Assembly (NCBI GenBank): GCA_013398015.1
Contig: VZRR01014159.1
Location: 491,129 to 555,128, forward strand
Length of the DNA: 64,000 bases
From: Oreocharis arfaki
Taxonomy: Eukaryota > Chordata > Aves > Passeriformes > Paramythiidae
Reading direction: 5' to 3'
A program made the translations under genes and the position numbers. Under the pieces are notes generated by a model that made no database searches, had not been told where the DNA came from, and saw only the letters and a list, made by a program, of their open reading frames with translations. Each line of letters starts with the position of its first letter. The first letter of the stretch is position 1. Shown here one piece after another: positions 22,476 through 35,300 of this stretch.

Positions 22476-25357
22476 AAGGTTACCCCACACTCACAAACCA
22501 GCAGCACCAAGGGCTCCAGTGCAGTAATGTGTGCTGGTGACTGCGGCTAAAACAAAAAGGACCTCAGACCTCCAAAGTAGGAGCAACTCCTTTTCCTTGA
22601 AGTCCTGCCAGAGCAGGATAGTGCAGGTGTTTTATATTCCCAAAGTTTGGGGTATTATTTAGTGAAATCCCAAGTCAAGGAGACATAATACTCCTGAGCA
22701 TTTTGAAGTACGCACTGACCTTACCCACACAACAGCTTGAAACATCTGCAATATTGAGGATTCTCTGCAAAACAGACTTTTTACTGGAATTGCCATTTGC
22801 TCCCTCTTTCTCAAACCCTGATCCCCTTTTTAGGGAAAGCCTTCCATGTTTCTGGCATTTTATTGTGGTGAAATCAGATCAGTTCCATGAAACTGAAACA
22901 AAACACAGCAACCCCAGGTTTGGAGATCAACACAATCCCTTGAGAATGCTCCACAGAGCCCTGGGGAAAACTGATTGACAAGTGCCTGGAGCTCCCTCGT
23001 TTTATTCCCTCTCTCCAGATCTGTTTCATAGGCCAGAAAAGAAGGGGAAAAAAAGGGTTTTTTAATAGTTATTGAACCAACCCTTCCCAAGCTGCATCAA
23101 AAGTTTTCCTGGTCCATGGGAGATGGCAAAAAAGCAGCTCTGCCTCAACATCGGCCTCAAAAGGAGGGGAAGAAGAAGGGGCTGGGGCTGTCGATTATTT
23201 TTGGAAAGTACCAACCCAAAATGCTCCTTTTTGGCCAGAGCTTCTGCACGTGTGCAGCAGATGGCGCAGCTGCCGTAGCTGTCCCACTGCCACCTCTGTC
23301 CCCTCTGTCCCCACGGCAGCCCCAGGACCATCCCAAAGGCCGGCCCCTCTCTGTCTGGGAGTCTCATCCTGTGCCTTTTTGGCAGAGTCCTGCACCGTAC
23401 AGCCCCCAGCACTGGATTTTAGCACTCTCCAAGGAGTTCACGGGGATGAAAGCAGGACACCAGCTGTCCCGGAGAGGGGGACACATCCACAAGGGATGCA
23501 GGAGGCACAACTCCATCACGCAGAGATGAATGTGCCATAAAACCCCAGGTGCCTCCCAGGGCACTGGCATCATTCACAGCCCTGAACTCAGCCTGAGCCC
23601 TCCAGCCTTTCCCAGGGTGTTTAAAACAGGGTGAGACAAAGGCCAAGCCCCAAAAGGGGCCATGGGGAGCAATGCAGCTCAGCTGGCTCAGGTGCTTCAT
23701 TTCCATAGCAGGAGGGAAGAGCCGTGTCCCCGGTGCAGGGCAGTGCCAGCCTGGCTGATGGAGGCAAGACCCCAACCAGCTGCCCCAGGAGCCAGCAGCC
23801 ACCCCCCTCCCACTGCCTGCTCCCTTCTGGGCCCGGCTGCATTCATGGCAGAAGACTGGAGCTTCTCATCGTGGCCCCAATGGTTCCCACTGGGCTACTA
23901 TTTCTGTCGGGCAGTGACAGAGGAAGGCAGTGTGAAGCCTTTATTTTTGGGACTCGGGGCTATCTTTGCAGGCTTTGTTATTTAAAGGGCCAAGCCCGCT
24001 CCCTCTGTGACAATCGGCTGCTTCTTCTCTCATCTTCAAAGGCTGCAGCTAAAACTCATTACACTGCCAATTTTATCCCGGGCCGACAACTCCCCCCATC
24101 CCTTTTGTGTCGAGGAGCAGAGCATGATCCTGCCTCTCCTTCTCCTTAATTTTTTATCCTTCCACTCTTTTTTTTACTCTCTCTTGGAGGAGGAGGAGGA
24201 GATGGTCGCTTATAAAAGGGAGAGTTTGGTGTTTGCACACAGATCTCTCGGCAGCTGGGAAAGAAAACACCAAGAGGAAAATATTAATTCTGTGTGGCAG
24301 CATCTTGGCGGTGACAAACCACGAGAGGAGGGACACAGGGTAGGAAGGAGAAAGAGTTAAAGCAGTTATTTTGGTGAGGAAGTGGCCATGTCTCATATCT
24401 CTGCTGGCAGTGGCCTTTCCCCACCCCATCCTCCAAACTGGAAGCTCTTCAAAGCTTCCTGCCCTCGGCCCATGGCCCTGGGAGAGGAGCAGGGACCGCC
24501 ACGAGCAGGCTGCCAGCCGGCCAGCTGCCACCTTTGTCCCCGTGGTAGCACTGAGAGCACAGCTGGGAAATGTCTGGAGGATCTGTTTCCCTCTTTCTTT
24601 TTTTTTTTTTTAAATTCCTAGAACAGTCACTTTTTTCTTTTTCCTGGAAGCACATTTTTCAAACCCAAATTTGCCCATCCCTCCCGTGCAAGTCGCTGCG
24701 TTTCTTCCCGACAGCCACAGGGTGTCAGCAGCTCTATGGAGTGGGTTCCTAAAGGGATCCCAGCTCCTTGAGATGTCCCGGAGCTGGAGCAATGCTTTGG
24801 GAAAGGGTCTCATCGTGTCCTGTCCTCCCATCGGAGATTCCAGTGGGCAGAGGAAAGCCTTGTCCCACTGGATTTGCTCCAAGCCCCTCACACAGAAAAT
24901 TTGGGGGATTTTAGGGCGATGTCAGTTCTTCCCCAGAAGAGAAATTACCCAAAATTATCCAAAATGATCCCTGAGTTGGAGGCATGTCCTCGAACAGAAG
25001 GGCTTTGAGGACTGGAAGGAGAAAAAACCTAGAGGTGACAGCTGTAACAGCAAGATGGACTAAATTTCCAAATTTCTGCATTTCTGAAGGTTTGAAGCCA
25101 GCTCCTAGGAAATATTCCCAGGGGGACATCAGTGGGATTGGGGACAGCCAATTCACACATCAAACACCACCTGCACGGCCTCGTTACTGCAGCGGTTGAG
25201 TGTTTCTAACCAGCACCGAAGGGTTCCACCCATGAGTTAAAAACTGCCCTCGGCCTTCCCAGCTTCACCCGGGCAGGAAGCAGCAGGGAAAAATCCATGG
25301 GCACACCCAGCCATAACTCCTGGTGTTGAGGAACACCTGGAGGCGCAGGGGATCGAG
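22476..25357. other. Unique intronic sequence, nothing distinctive
   Basis: No exon or known element is recognised in about 2.9 kb. Small GGA-repeat (about 24187-24202) and poly-T (24599-24612) tracts are present. Overlapping frames on both strands (up to 141 codons) look like chance frames. Confidence 0.5.
24597..24613. repeat. Poly-T tract
   Basis: An uninterrupted run of about 14 T after tctttct. No adjoining LINE or SINE body was recognised, so I do not call it a retroposon tail. Confidence 0.8.
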
Positions 25358-25433
25358 TCCCTTCCTTGTCACTCATCCCATTTTGTGCCTTGAGTGTCCC
25401 ATCGGTAAAACGGGAGTGGTGAAATCTCCCTCC
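25358..25433 (+). mobile_element. Probable MIR (CORE-SINE) relic
   Basis: The order ccttgtcactcatccc, tgtgccttgagtgtcccatc, ggtaaaacgggagtggtgaa matches the 3' half of the ancient amniote SINE MIR (from memory: a TCACTTAACC block, TGTGCCTCAGTTTCCTCATC, TGTAAAATGGGGATAATAA). Agreement is scattered over about 70 bp, as expected for a very old copy. The tRNA-like head is not recognisable. Confidence 0.5.
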
Positions 25434-26181
25434 TTTCCAAAGCCTGGGCAGCAGGAGAAGGAGCTGCCTCAAGGATGGAGAAACGTGGCAGAAACCCTTC
25501 AAATTCCCTGTTTCTCACAACCCTGCCCCATCCGCTCCCCAGACTGTGACAGAACGAGGAGTCACTTGCACTAACCCAGCTCAAAGCAGGATATTTTGGG
25601 TGCAAAGAGGGGCAAACTAAACCAACCTGAAAACAACCAGCAGAGGAGTGAGCAGCCAGGCTCTGCCTGGCTTCAGAGACGTTCTGCTGTCACCAGTCAC
25701 CTGCCAGCCCTGCAGGCATGCACTAAATGTGGGATTCATCTTGTTTAACACGGTCTTCCCGAAAATTAGACATCTCGCCTAATGAGTCAGGCAGGTTTCC
25801 CCTGGAGTGAATGGGAAGAGACAGGTTTCACCAAGGGGCAATCCGTGCCATCCTAAATAGGTGTCTCAGGCAGATGGAGTGGATTGCTTTCTGGAGATGC
25901 CAGTCTCTCTCCATTATCTATAAACAGCAGCTCATTTCGATTCAGTGCTGATGACCAGCACTAGGTGAGACAAATTTCAGCTGGAGTGAGTGTCTGGCAT
26001 CTCTCATGGATGGGCCAGCCACCCTTCCCTGGCTGTCCCTGTGGGAAAAGGGGTGTGGATGGGTTAGAACAGAAAATCTTAATTTTGAGGGCAGTGTTTA
26101 TTTGCTCCTCCCTGTTGCGAGGAGAGGGTCAGAGAACTGTACTTTGATTTCTGTTTTTCTTGTTATACTCAAGTGGCACAG

Positions 26182-26275
26182 GGTGGGATTGTTGGGGTGT
26201 CCTGTGTGGGGCCAGGAGTTGGGCTTGATGATCCTTGGGGGTCCCTTCCAACTCAGGGTATTCTATGATTCCACA
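26182..26275 (+). mobile_element. CR1 3' tip, fourth subtype
   Basis: Plus-oriented tip: ttggggtgtcctgtgtgggg, ccaggagttgggcttgatga, cccttccaactcagggtatt, ctatgattcca. The gccaggagttgg and ccaactcagg signatures separate it from the other subtypes. Confidence 0.9.
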
Positions 26276-26430
26276 ACAGGGTCAGCTTTAACATAATTCG
26301 ACCAATTTTTAGCCCCCCACAACCTGGTTCCTGCATTTTATGGTTGGGAGTGAGATGCCACTGACAACTCTAAGCATGGATTCAGGTGCCAAATCACATT
26401 GATCAGCCCTGAGGGCATCTGGAAGAAATT

Positions 26431-26585
26431 AGAATCATAAAATCATTAAGCTTGGAAAAGACCTCCAAGATCATCGAGTCCAACGTTTGATCAAATACCA
26501 CCATGCCTTCTAAACCATGTCACAAATTGTACTTGCTTTCTGAACACTTCCAGGGGATGACAACCCCACCACTTCCAAGGGGAAA
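26431..26585 (-). mobile_element. CR1 LINE fragment, second subtype
   Basis: Reverse-complement CR1: agaatcataaaatcattaag, cttggaaaagacctccaaga, tcatcgagtccaacg, acacttccaggggatgacaa. The 5' side decays into ccaccacttccaagggg. Confidence 0.9.
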
Positions 26586-28010
26586 TTTGGTTCCTGCCCC
26601 ATTCAACACCAAGTGTTTGGTTTGAAGGGAGCTTTGGCAGCACCTCACAAGAAGCTTTGGCTCTGCCCATCACTTCCCCCAGTCTCAGTTCCTCCCCATC
26701 CAAGTGCCCCATTCAGGGGAGCTCTGCCCAGTTCTCTTCTCCCCGCACTTGTCCCTGTTTTCCTCGCCATCACACATTCAACACCAGTTCGAATTCCCAG
26801 TGGAACTCCTTTTTCACCTGGGTAGCACCGGGCTCCCGTGTATTTCTGCAGCAACCCAAAAAATTCCCCCAAAAGCCTCCTCTGCCTCCTGCTGTCCCGT
26901 CAAATTCCTCCCCGTGGGGACCATTTCCAGCACCACTGGCACAAGTGGAGCGTACCAGGCTCCCAACATCTGCCAGGCACATTTTCCATCCCCTGCGAGG
27001 GGCTCTCAAAGCAACCCTCGGCTGGGATGTTTGTACAAACATGTGTATTTACTGTGTCAACACACATTAGAGAGCAAACACATTAAAAGGAAAAGGAAAC
27101 AGACTACGAGATGAGGCCTCTCCAAACCTCGCTCCGCGGCCCCGCAGGTTGATGGGGAAAGTTCTCACTCCCAAAATCTCACCCCCAGTTTCTGCCAGCC
27201 CAGGCATCCACAAGGATCAGATCTCCATGGCCAGCAGACCTCTCTGTGCTGGGCACGTGCCTGAAGATGGAAAATTTAAGTGTCTTTGCGATAAAAGGAT
27301 ATTTTTTGTTCAAAATCGGGAAACACAGCTGGGATGGGGCAGGGAGTGTGAAGGACAGTGGGAAGCAGAGGAATGCTGCACAAACACAACTCTGGTTCAA
27401 TCCCAGCCATCTCCAGTGCTGTTCTGTCTTGCCTGTCATGAAGTTTAAGCTGAAGGAATCATCCTCAGAAGAGTCCCAGGAGCCCAGTCCCTGGGGAGCT
27501 CTCCTTGATACACAATCCCCAGGCAGGAGCCAAGTTCACGCAGACAGAACCAATATTTAGCAAACCTCCTTTTTTTTTCCCCAAACAGGCTGAGGATTTC
27601 CAGGGTTTTTCATTCAGAGGATGCTGCAGCCGGGAAGAGCGGCACTGAGACGGAGATAAAAAGATGTTTAAAGAAAAACAATTCCTCCTGACGTGTCACA
27701 TACTGGATCCAGCTGTTCCTTGCATTCACTGCTTCCTCTTGAGCACAAGTGCACGTGTGAGTGTGCGTGAACACACAGGCAAGACAGACAGAGGTAATTA
27801 TAAAGCTGGAGCCACCTAGAACTTCCCAGCTGTCAGTCCCAGGAAAAAAAAAAACATTATTTAAATGCAGAGACATCCACTGCTTCAAGTAGAAGTAGAA
27901 TCCTTGCTACAAGATGTGAAAAGGGATTTAAATATGTCCTGGAGAGGACAGGGATCGGGAGGTTTGATGTAGGTCCAGCAAAAAAGAAAAAATGTTGAAA
28001 CTAAAATCAA

Positions 28011-28253
28011 AAAATCATGGGATGGTTTGGGTTGGAAGGAACCTTAAGGATCATCCAGTTCCACCCTCTGCCATGGGCAGGGACACCCTCCGCTGTCCCA
28101 GGGTGCTCAGAGCTCCATCCTACCTGACCTGGAATGGGTTGGGGCATCCACAACTTCCGTGGGCAACCTCTGCCAGAGCCTCACCACCCTCAAAGGGAAG
28201 AATTTCTTCCTCATAGGAAATCTACACCTATTCTCTGCCAGTGTAATGCCATC
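28011..28253 (-). mobile_element. CR1 LINE fragment, common subtype, diverged
   Basis: Reverse-complement CR1: aaaatcatgggatggtttgg, ccttaaggatcatccagttc, tgccatgggcagggacaccc, gtgggcaacctctgccagag, gaatttcttcctcatagg. The central part is more diverged (atcctacctgacctgg) than in sister copies. Confidence 0.9.
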
Positions 28254-30564
28254 CAAGGACATGGGGAAAATCCCGCTGTTGTGCCATGTGAAAGCTTTCT
28301 GGGTTTATCCCACAGCATCAATGGCAAATTCATCTCCTAAATTCCATTCCCTGCCAAGAAGATCCCCCAGGACCAGGCACCCTGCTGGTGCAAAGCCCAG
28401 TTCACAGCCAGTGCAGCAGCAGGATACGGGAACACTCTCATTTGGGCAGCAGGAGTGGCCCCATTTCCAGGAACCCAAATCCAAGGCAGGTTGTGGAAGT
28501 TTTGCACTGCACATCCTCGAAATTCCCACGTCAGACTGCCTGTCAGCAGAAAGCCTGGCTCTTGGGAGGGCAGCAGCAGGGCTGCTTTAAAGAAAAATCG
28601 ATGCCAAATGATGTGATTGACACTTCAAAGGGTCTTTGGCACCTTGCTGAGGAAAACTCTCCACTGTTTTCAGGATCATCCCTGACCCAGATCCTCTTGC
28701 CTGTCTCAAAACCATCCTTCCTTGCTTGTCCACTGCCTGGGAGATCCTGGGCACGTGGATCCAGAGTCCTGGATGCCGTGGGCTGCTGCTGGTGAGGGGA
28801 GGAGTCCTTCCCATACAGGAATGCAGGAGAAAGCAAATGGAGGTGAGCAAACTCCAAGAGGTCTCACCCTTCTGCTGTGTCTGGGAATTCAATCCCTCCT
28901 TTTCAGAGCACCAACCTAAGGGACCCCGAGCTTTTGTAGGGTGCAGCAAGCTCCTGGGAGCTGTGGGAAGATATGTCCAAGCCCTTTGCCTGGCTGATAT
29001 TCCCTGAATGACCGGGATGAAGGAAGAAGGTTGATAAATCAGGAAAGGCTGTGAGCACGCTGGAGAGCCTGGGATGCAAAACGAGCTGGATGAACTGAAG
29101 GAATGGTTCAGGAAAAGGAAAAACAAACAGGACTGGGCTCAGGGAGGGCAAATACTCTCAGGGAGCAAGAACTGAGGGCACAGAGTTAGAGCAGGACGTG
29201 CGAGATTGAGGCAAAAGGGGGATGAATGTGCTTAAATCAGCAGTGCTGGGCTGCTGCAGGAGATGCAGACCCCAGCCCCGGGGATGAGGGGCACATGGGC
29301 ACATGGGCACAGCCCAGCTGCCCTGATGGTGCTGCCAAGGCCACAAGTGGGGCACTCCAGGACACCAGGCTCAAGGGGAACCTGGAGAGCCTGAAATTCC
29401 ATGGCAACGCAGGAGGCACTGGAGTTGTTCAGAGGGGAAGCAGAACAATCAGCTTCAAATGTGGAGCAGAAAAATGAAGGAAATAAATCTTTCTCCCTGT
29501 CTGGGGTGGGTAGTGTGTGGATAACAGTGGGGAGGCTGGCTTTAGACACTGAAGAAGCTTTCTAGTGGTTTGGGGAGCCTGGATGTTGATGAACAGGTTG
29601 AAGCAGCTTCTGTCAGGTGGGATATGGGTAAGAGTTGATCCTATCTTAAATGGGATGGGCTGGACAAGCTCTCAGGTGTCTCCCAACCCAATTATCCACA
29701 GTTTATGGAGAGCCTCCCCAAGCACAGGGGAGGTTCTGGCTGGGGCTGACTCTGCAGCTGCCGCTTTGGATGAGAGGAGCTTCCCAACCCCGCTGAGCTG
29801 GCAGGGACCCAAAGCCACCTCCTAGAAATGACAAATCCCTGTTCCTCACCCCCGCTGGCTTCATTCAAAGAGTGGATACTGTTCAAATTAGCAGCCACCT
29901 GCACTTCCAGGGAGCCACGGCTCTCCCGAGGACATTTATCCTGGGGCATGGGCTGCATCCTGCTGCACCCTGTTGTTCTTAGTGCTGCAGGGAAACAAAG
30001 CATTTTTTAATTGCTTCTTTCCTTGGACGCCGTGGGATGTGTTTTTCTGTGCACATGAGGGCAAAACATGGCAAGGTTTTTGGGGGGATGATGTGGTGTT
30101 GTGTTGTCACAGGTTTCTGCTCCAGCCTGTTCCATCTGCATCCCACTGGGAATGATTGAGCAGCACCAGCACAGCAAAGGATCTTTGTCCGTGCCAGGGA
30201 ATGAGAGGCAATGGAGACCAGTCCCCAGAGCCCATCACAAAAAACACCACCAGGCCCTTTTCCCAGCACAATCCATGGAAAAGGCAACACCACCTGCAGA
30301 AACACCCTTTGGGATTTCTCTGACAGTTCAGCGTCTCCTGGTCCCCAAAAAACACACGGCAGCCACACAGGACCCCTCAGGATCCCAGGTCAGGCTGGAG
30401 ACAGGGTGAATCTATTTGGGTGGAATTTCACTTCAAATGCTGGATTTAGGGATGACTACCCAGGTTGGCCACACAAGAACCTCTGTCCCGACACACAGAT
30501 GGAGAAGGAATGCTGATATCCATCCCCACCTGCATCTCCCAAACCTCCCTGGTGATGGATCATG

Positions 30565-30690
30565 TTCAGCCAGGTTTGTCGTTAATAACTGTACAATTTA
30601 CCTGACAAATTCAGAGCTTGTTGTGCAATTTCATTAATAGATTTAATTCATTGTTGCATTTCCTTCAAGTTAATGGTTTGAGGGTCCAGC
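30565..30690. other. AT-rich unique block, candidate conserved non-coding element
   Basis: The stretch gttaataactgtacaattta through ttaattcattgttgcatttc has repeated TTAAT/ATTAAT homeodomain cores and a CATTGTT Sox-type site, is repeat-free and lies in GC-richer flanks. Function is inferred only. Confidence 0.3.
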
Positions 30691-31042
30691 AGAGCTCAAT
30701 CTCTGCAGTTGTTATAAAGGGCTTGCTCCTCTTTAAAATGCAAAATGGAGCCAGCCAAGGAGATCTGCAGATGAAAAACCAGCCAGAACAAATCTCTCGC
30801 CCAGGTGGGCTGAGTGGGTGTGGAAGGGGCGATGGTCACACTTTAAATGCTACAGACAAAGACGATAAAATCAGAAATGAGCAGAACTTCTCAGTCTATC
30901 TTCTCTGGGTAGCCAGAAAAACAGAAAGAAAAAGACAAATTTGCCCTGAACTCCCATCCTGGAGGGAGCAGGCCCGAGTTCCAAGACTTCAAACCAGTGC
31001 ACACACTCCAAATCAAGTTATTGAAAACTTCTTGTCAGAGCA

Positions 31043-31315
31043 GATCATGGAATCATTGAATGGGTTGGAAGGAACTTTAACGACCATCTACTTCCACCCC
31101 CTGCCATGGGCAGGGACACCTTCGCAGGCTGCTCCAAGCCCTGTCCAACCTGGCCTTGGACACTTCCAGGGATCCAGGGGCAGCCACAGCTTCTCTGGGC
31201 AACCTGTTCCACCCTCACAGTCAATAATTTCTTCCTAATATCCAATCTAAGCCTATTCTCAGCTTAAAACCATTCCTCCTTTTCCTATTACTCCATGCCC
31301 TTTTAAAAAGTCCCT
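31043..31315 (-). mobile_element. CR1 LINE fragment, common subtype
   Basis: Reverse-complement CR1: gatcatggaatcattgaatg, ctgccatgggcagggacacc, gatccaggggcagccacagc, atttcttcctaatatccaat, cattcctccttttcctatta. It is closely followed by a second CR1 tip of another subtype. Confidence 0.95.
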
Positions 31316-31370
31316 GGAATCAGAATGTCCTGAGTTGGAAGGGATGCACAAGGATCAAGTCCAAGTGTTT
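31316..31370 (-). mobile_element. CR1 3' tip next to another CR1
   Basis: The tip ggaatcagaatgtcctgagt, tggaagggatgcacaaggat, caagtccaag belongs to the same subtype as 311 and 50153. It begins within one or two bases of the 5' end of the preceding copy, so one probably inserted at or into the other. Confidence 0.85.
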
Positions 31371-31734
31371 ACTCTGTTTCTATCCTCTCTCCACACTTGC
31401 TGACGGCAGATCCTAGGGACAAGACAAAGGCACAGAGGAGGGACCTCACGTTGAACCACTGTGGCCATCCCTGAGTTCCTGTCTGCACAGGGATTTGTAA
31501 TTAAGGCAGTGGGAAACAGCTTCCTTGTGCTGGCTGGCAGCAGAGCTGCTGTTCCACACGCTCCTGGTGTGGACAAGGACATGAGGACATGAGAGGAAAT
31601 TAAGACCAATCTTCCTTGGACATTGACTGAGAAATGGAGAAGGTTACGCTGGAAAACTTGAGCTTTAACAGCACGAACAAGGCTGGTTCCCAGGCTGAGC
31701 CACACCAGACTGTGGCAGCATCAGGAGTCAAACG

Positions 31735-31812
31735 CCCCTGGAAGTGTCCAAGCCTAGGTTTGGGGGGCTTGGAGCAACCTGGTCTAGTGGAAGGTGTCCC
31801 TGCCCATCTGTC
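31735..31812 (+). mobile_element. CR1 LINE fragment, short
   Basis: Plus-oriented piece: cccctggaagtgtccaagcc, ggggcttggagcaacctggt, ctagtggaaggtgtccctgc. It stops before the 3' tail. Confidence 0.85.
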
Positions 31813-32277
31813 CCAGGTGATCTGCCCCAGGGCCATGCAGCGGAGAAATAACAAAACTGTATTTCACACTCCTGGTATTTACCTGCAGATACAGCAGGAG
31901 GTGCAGTTAAATTGCAGCCTGAAGGCACAAGGCCAGGGAATTTCTCTGAAAGACAAGCAGAGGGTGAAGGAGAGCACAGGGGAGGGGGTACTCAATCCCT
32001 GATAAATGGGAAGAGGCTGCAGCTGCCCAGAGGTGGAACAAGAGCCCACAGGCACTTGCAGTAGTACCTGCCTCCCTTCCCAGGGTGAGATCTGAGCACA
32101 CACACATACAGACACATTATAAAAGCTCTTTCCCCATTCTTTCCCCAAAATGTGTTATTTTATAGGAAACTTGAGGGAGAATTTCACTGATTCAGGCAAG
32201 ATAGTCCCTAGGCGAGAGGCTGGGGAGGTAGGACAGGCAGCCTGAGAGTTATGCTGCTCTAAATATCTGTTTTAAAT

Positions 32278-32386
32278 GTTCAGGGCCAGGCTGGATAAGG
32301 CTTGGAGCAACCTGGTCTAGCGTAAGGTGTCCCTGGATGATCTTTGAAGTCCCTTCCATCCTAAGTCTTTCTATGACTCTGTGATA
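32278..32386 (+). mobile_element. CR1 LINE fragment with tail
   Basis: Plus-oriented piece: ttcagggccaggctggataa, ggcttggagcaacctggtct, aaggtgtccctggatgatct, cccttccatcctaagtcttt, ctatgactctgtgatac. Compared with intact copies it skips the tgcccatggcagggggtgga segment. Confidence 0.9.
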
Positions 32387-35300
32387 CATCCAAATCCCAG
32401 GCTGGGAGCTCTCTACAGCATGGAGTAGAGAGGAGGGCTTATTTAACCCCTGGTAAATTTAATCCGAAGCAGAAAGCTGGCTGCAGCCTCGCACGAGCTT
32501 AGAGCTGTGGGGTAATAACAGATGTGGAATCCCCAAATGAGGGCCCCAAGTCAGGGAAAGAGCAGAGCAGCCTGTCTGAGTTAAGGCTGCACACACGTCC
32601 CACTGCCACGAGTCGCGTCCAGCCGTGTGTCCAACCTCCTTGCCAAGGAGAGCATCCAGCAGCCAGGCTGGAACGGGTCGAGTTTGGCACCGCTGGGAGC
32701 ACAAGGGGACACGAACCAGGTGGCACAGGCTGGGGTTTGGGACAGTGGCAGAGGAAAAGGTGCTTTTCTGGAGTCATGTAGAAGGCAGATGCCTTATCTC
32801 AGAGCACATAAGGTGCTTCGTAACTCCTCTGTACCTCAGGTCGTTTGCAAACCTTGCCCACTCCACGCAGCCACCAACGCAAACCCTCTCAGCCCCGCTC
32901 CACCAAAGGTCTGTCCGGCTCAAGTTTCCCATTTTAAGGACCCCAATGTGCAGTACAGGAGCGTTCCCCCCCGTGAGGAGGGTCAGGGAAGCTCCTGTAA
33001 CGCCGTGTGCCCACAAAGCCAAGACTCTTGCTGGCCCAAAGCCTCCTGCAGCACACGCTGAATATTTATGAGTGCAAGACAAGGATCAGCGCGACTACAA
33101 GACACAGGTTGCAACTTGGCACAAGGAAAGATAAAAAAGCAACAAAAAAATATTGGTTGGAGGAGGGGTGGGATATCAGCTCTGGATTTGCCAGCCTGTG
33201 GGGAGGAGAGGACAGAGCCAAGATGCTGCAAGGCCATTTATCTGCTGGCTGTTCCCAAAGAGGAGCACAGTAAACACCTGTATGGGCCATGAAGGGCCCC
33301 TGCTGCCACAGCTGTGTGCCCAGGAGGGGCCCCAGGCCAGCCACCCTCTAATGGACATCTCCTCAGCTCAAACACGAGATGTGTTGGTTTTAACTTCACA
33401 CCCCTCAAAACTGGCCTTAACGAAGTGCGATGGCAGCTCTTGAAGGTGTTTTGTCCCATCAGCTCCATGCACCTATATTTGAACAGGATGAACCACCTGC
33501 CAACCAACAGCTCCCTGTCACACCTGATGTTTGCGGTGGGAGGGTGGATTTGAAGCACCCTGATGGAGATGATGGGGTGGGTGAGCTCTGGTGTGACCTG
33601 TTGGGTTAGGAAATTGCCCCTTGGAGCTGCCTGGAGAAGTGCTGCACCCTGCTAGGAAACCAGCTGTGATCCACTCTGATTTTCAAGGGATGAGGGACCT
33701 CCCCTGGGGCAGGGCAGGGCATCAAAGCCTACCTCCAGCTTTTTGAGGTCGGGATGTGGCTTGTACAGTTCACTCCTTTGCCCGAACTCTCCCAAGAAAC
33801 CCAGCATAGGCACAGTGGTGCTTCCTCCATGTAATTCCCAGCACTTGGAAGCACAAACCCTCACAACTGCCCAGCCACAGAGCCCTCGGTGTGGTGGCCA
33901 CTTGCCCTGCTTGAGCAGCCACCTCATTTATCCCTCCAGCCTCCAGCCTTGGCATCTGCAGGGGCATGGCCAAGCCAAGCACCGTGGAATTGGTGCCTCT
34001 GCCATCTCGGGGATGCCGCAGGAGGAGTGGGAATGTGGCAAGGGGGACTTGGCTCCGGAATGAACCCAGCCACCAGCCAGGGAGGGGCTGGCCCCCTTCC
34101 TCCACCGGGATGCCACTTTGATTCTGTTCCCTCCTCCCAGCCGGCTGGAAGCCTCCCGCTGCACACGGAGGTTTGCATAATCCAAAAGGCACCAGACTCC
34201 TCTTCCCCTCCGGGATTTTCCTCTCGGGAAGAGGCAGAGCACCGGCAGGCAGAGTGCAGCCTCCCTCGGAAAGTTGTCAATGTGGCGGGCGGAGCCCTGT
34301 CCCCGCCGCCCTCCTCTCTCTCCTCCTTGCTTGGAGAGCTATTTTAAGTCTCGCTTGTGGCTGCCTTTGTGATTTCCCTGGCAGAGCTGCCTCCCTGACA
34401 TCAGAGCAGAGCAACAGGCGGCTGGAAACCCTGGGGGCAGGGAGGCACCGTCCCCCTCCTCGGTCCCCTGCCCGATCCCACAAGATGATCCCTGCTACAA
34501 GATCCCAAATCCCCTTCAAAGACCCAGGAGTGTGTCCCCAAGGGATTAGGGGAACAGGCTGGATCAAAGAGTCTCTCCTTGGTGCAGAGATCTGCCGGTA
34601 CGTGGTGGCCTCACCTGGCTGATGTACAGCTGAAACCACGACCAGCATTCCAGTGATTGACAGTTCGGGGTGCTTTCAGAATCCAAAGAGCCTCAGACAG
34701 TGACAATACACCAATTATCGAGATGTTTTGTGCTTTTAAGTAGCCTAAACATCACCTTGACTGGCCGCATTTGAAAGCCCCAAGGAAAAACACTGATTGA
34801 AGGAACTTGCGGCTCAGCTGCCTCGTGGCTTGTACTGGCCCCATCAGCAGCAGGAGAGGATGGATCCACCCGGGGAATCTGTGCCAGTGGGACACAGCCC
34901 TGACTGCCTCCAGGCTGAAAATTCGGGCTGAAGAGCTTTGAGCACAACGTGGTGCCACGAGTGACATCAGCCTCTCTCCAGACAGCAGCGACTGCCGCCG
35001 CTGCCCTGGATCTTGGATCGTGGGAGCGGGAGGGAGAGCCAAACCCCTTCCCCGTGGGGCATTCTCCAGAGAAACAGCTCTGCTGATTCCTTTGTCACTG
35101 CCTGATGTCAAAATGGTCTGGAAAACGTCTGGGTGATGTCCATGCCTCTTCCAAAGAACCTCCCGTGAGTGGTAACAGGGAGGGAGTAGAACATGGGCTG
35201 GAAGGAGCACTGAATTCACCCCAAGGAGATGGTGCCAGCTGGCAGATTTGGTATCCCAGGCTTTGGGGGAGCCATGGGACCACTGCTCTATGACAGCCCC

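Noticed and set aside
25175..25235. tRNA-like or SINE-like head (ctgcagcggttgag, gggttccaccc)
   Set aside because: No cloverleaf can be drawn and the A/B box match is poor. It lies upstream of the MIR-like tail but cannot be joined to it convincingly.
29629..29700. Possible CR1 3' tip (gggctggacaagctctcaggtg, tctcccaaccc)
   Set aside because: Only a loose resemblance to the terminal CR1 consensus, with no tail; too weak to annotate.
30618..31238. 206-codon plus-strand frame
   Set aside because: Its C-terminal third is reverse-complement CR1 sequence read in the wrong direction, and the rest has no known motif.
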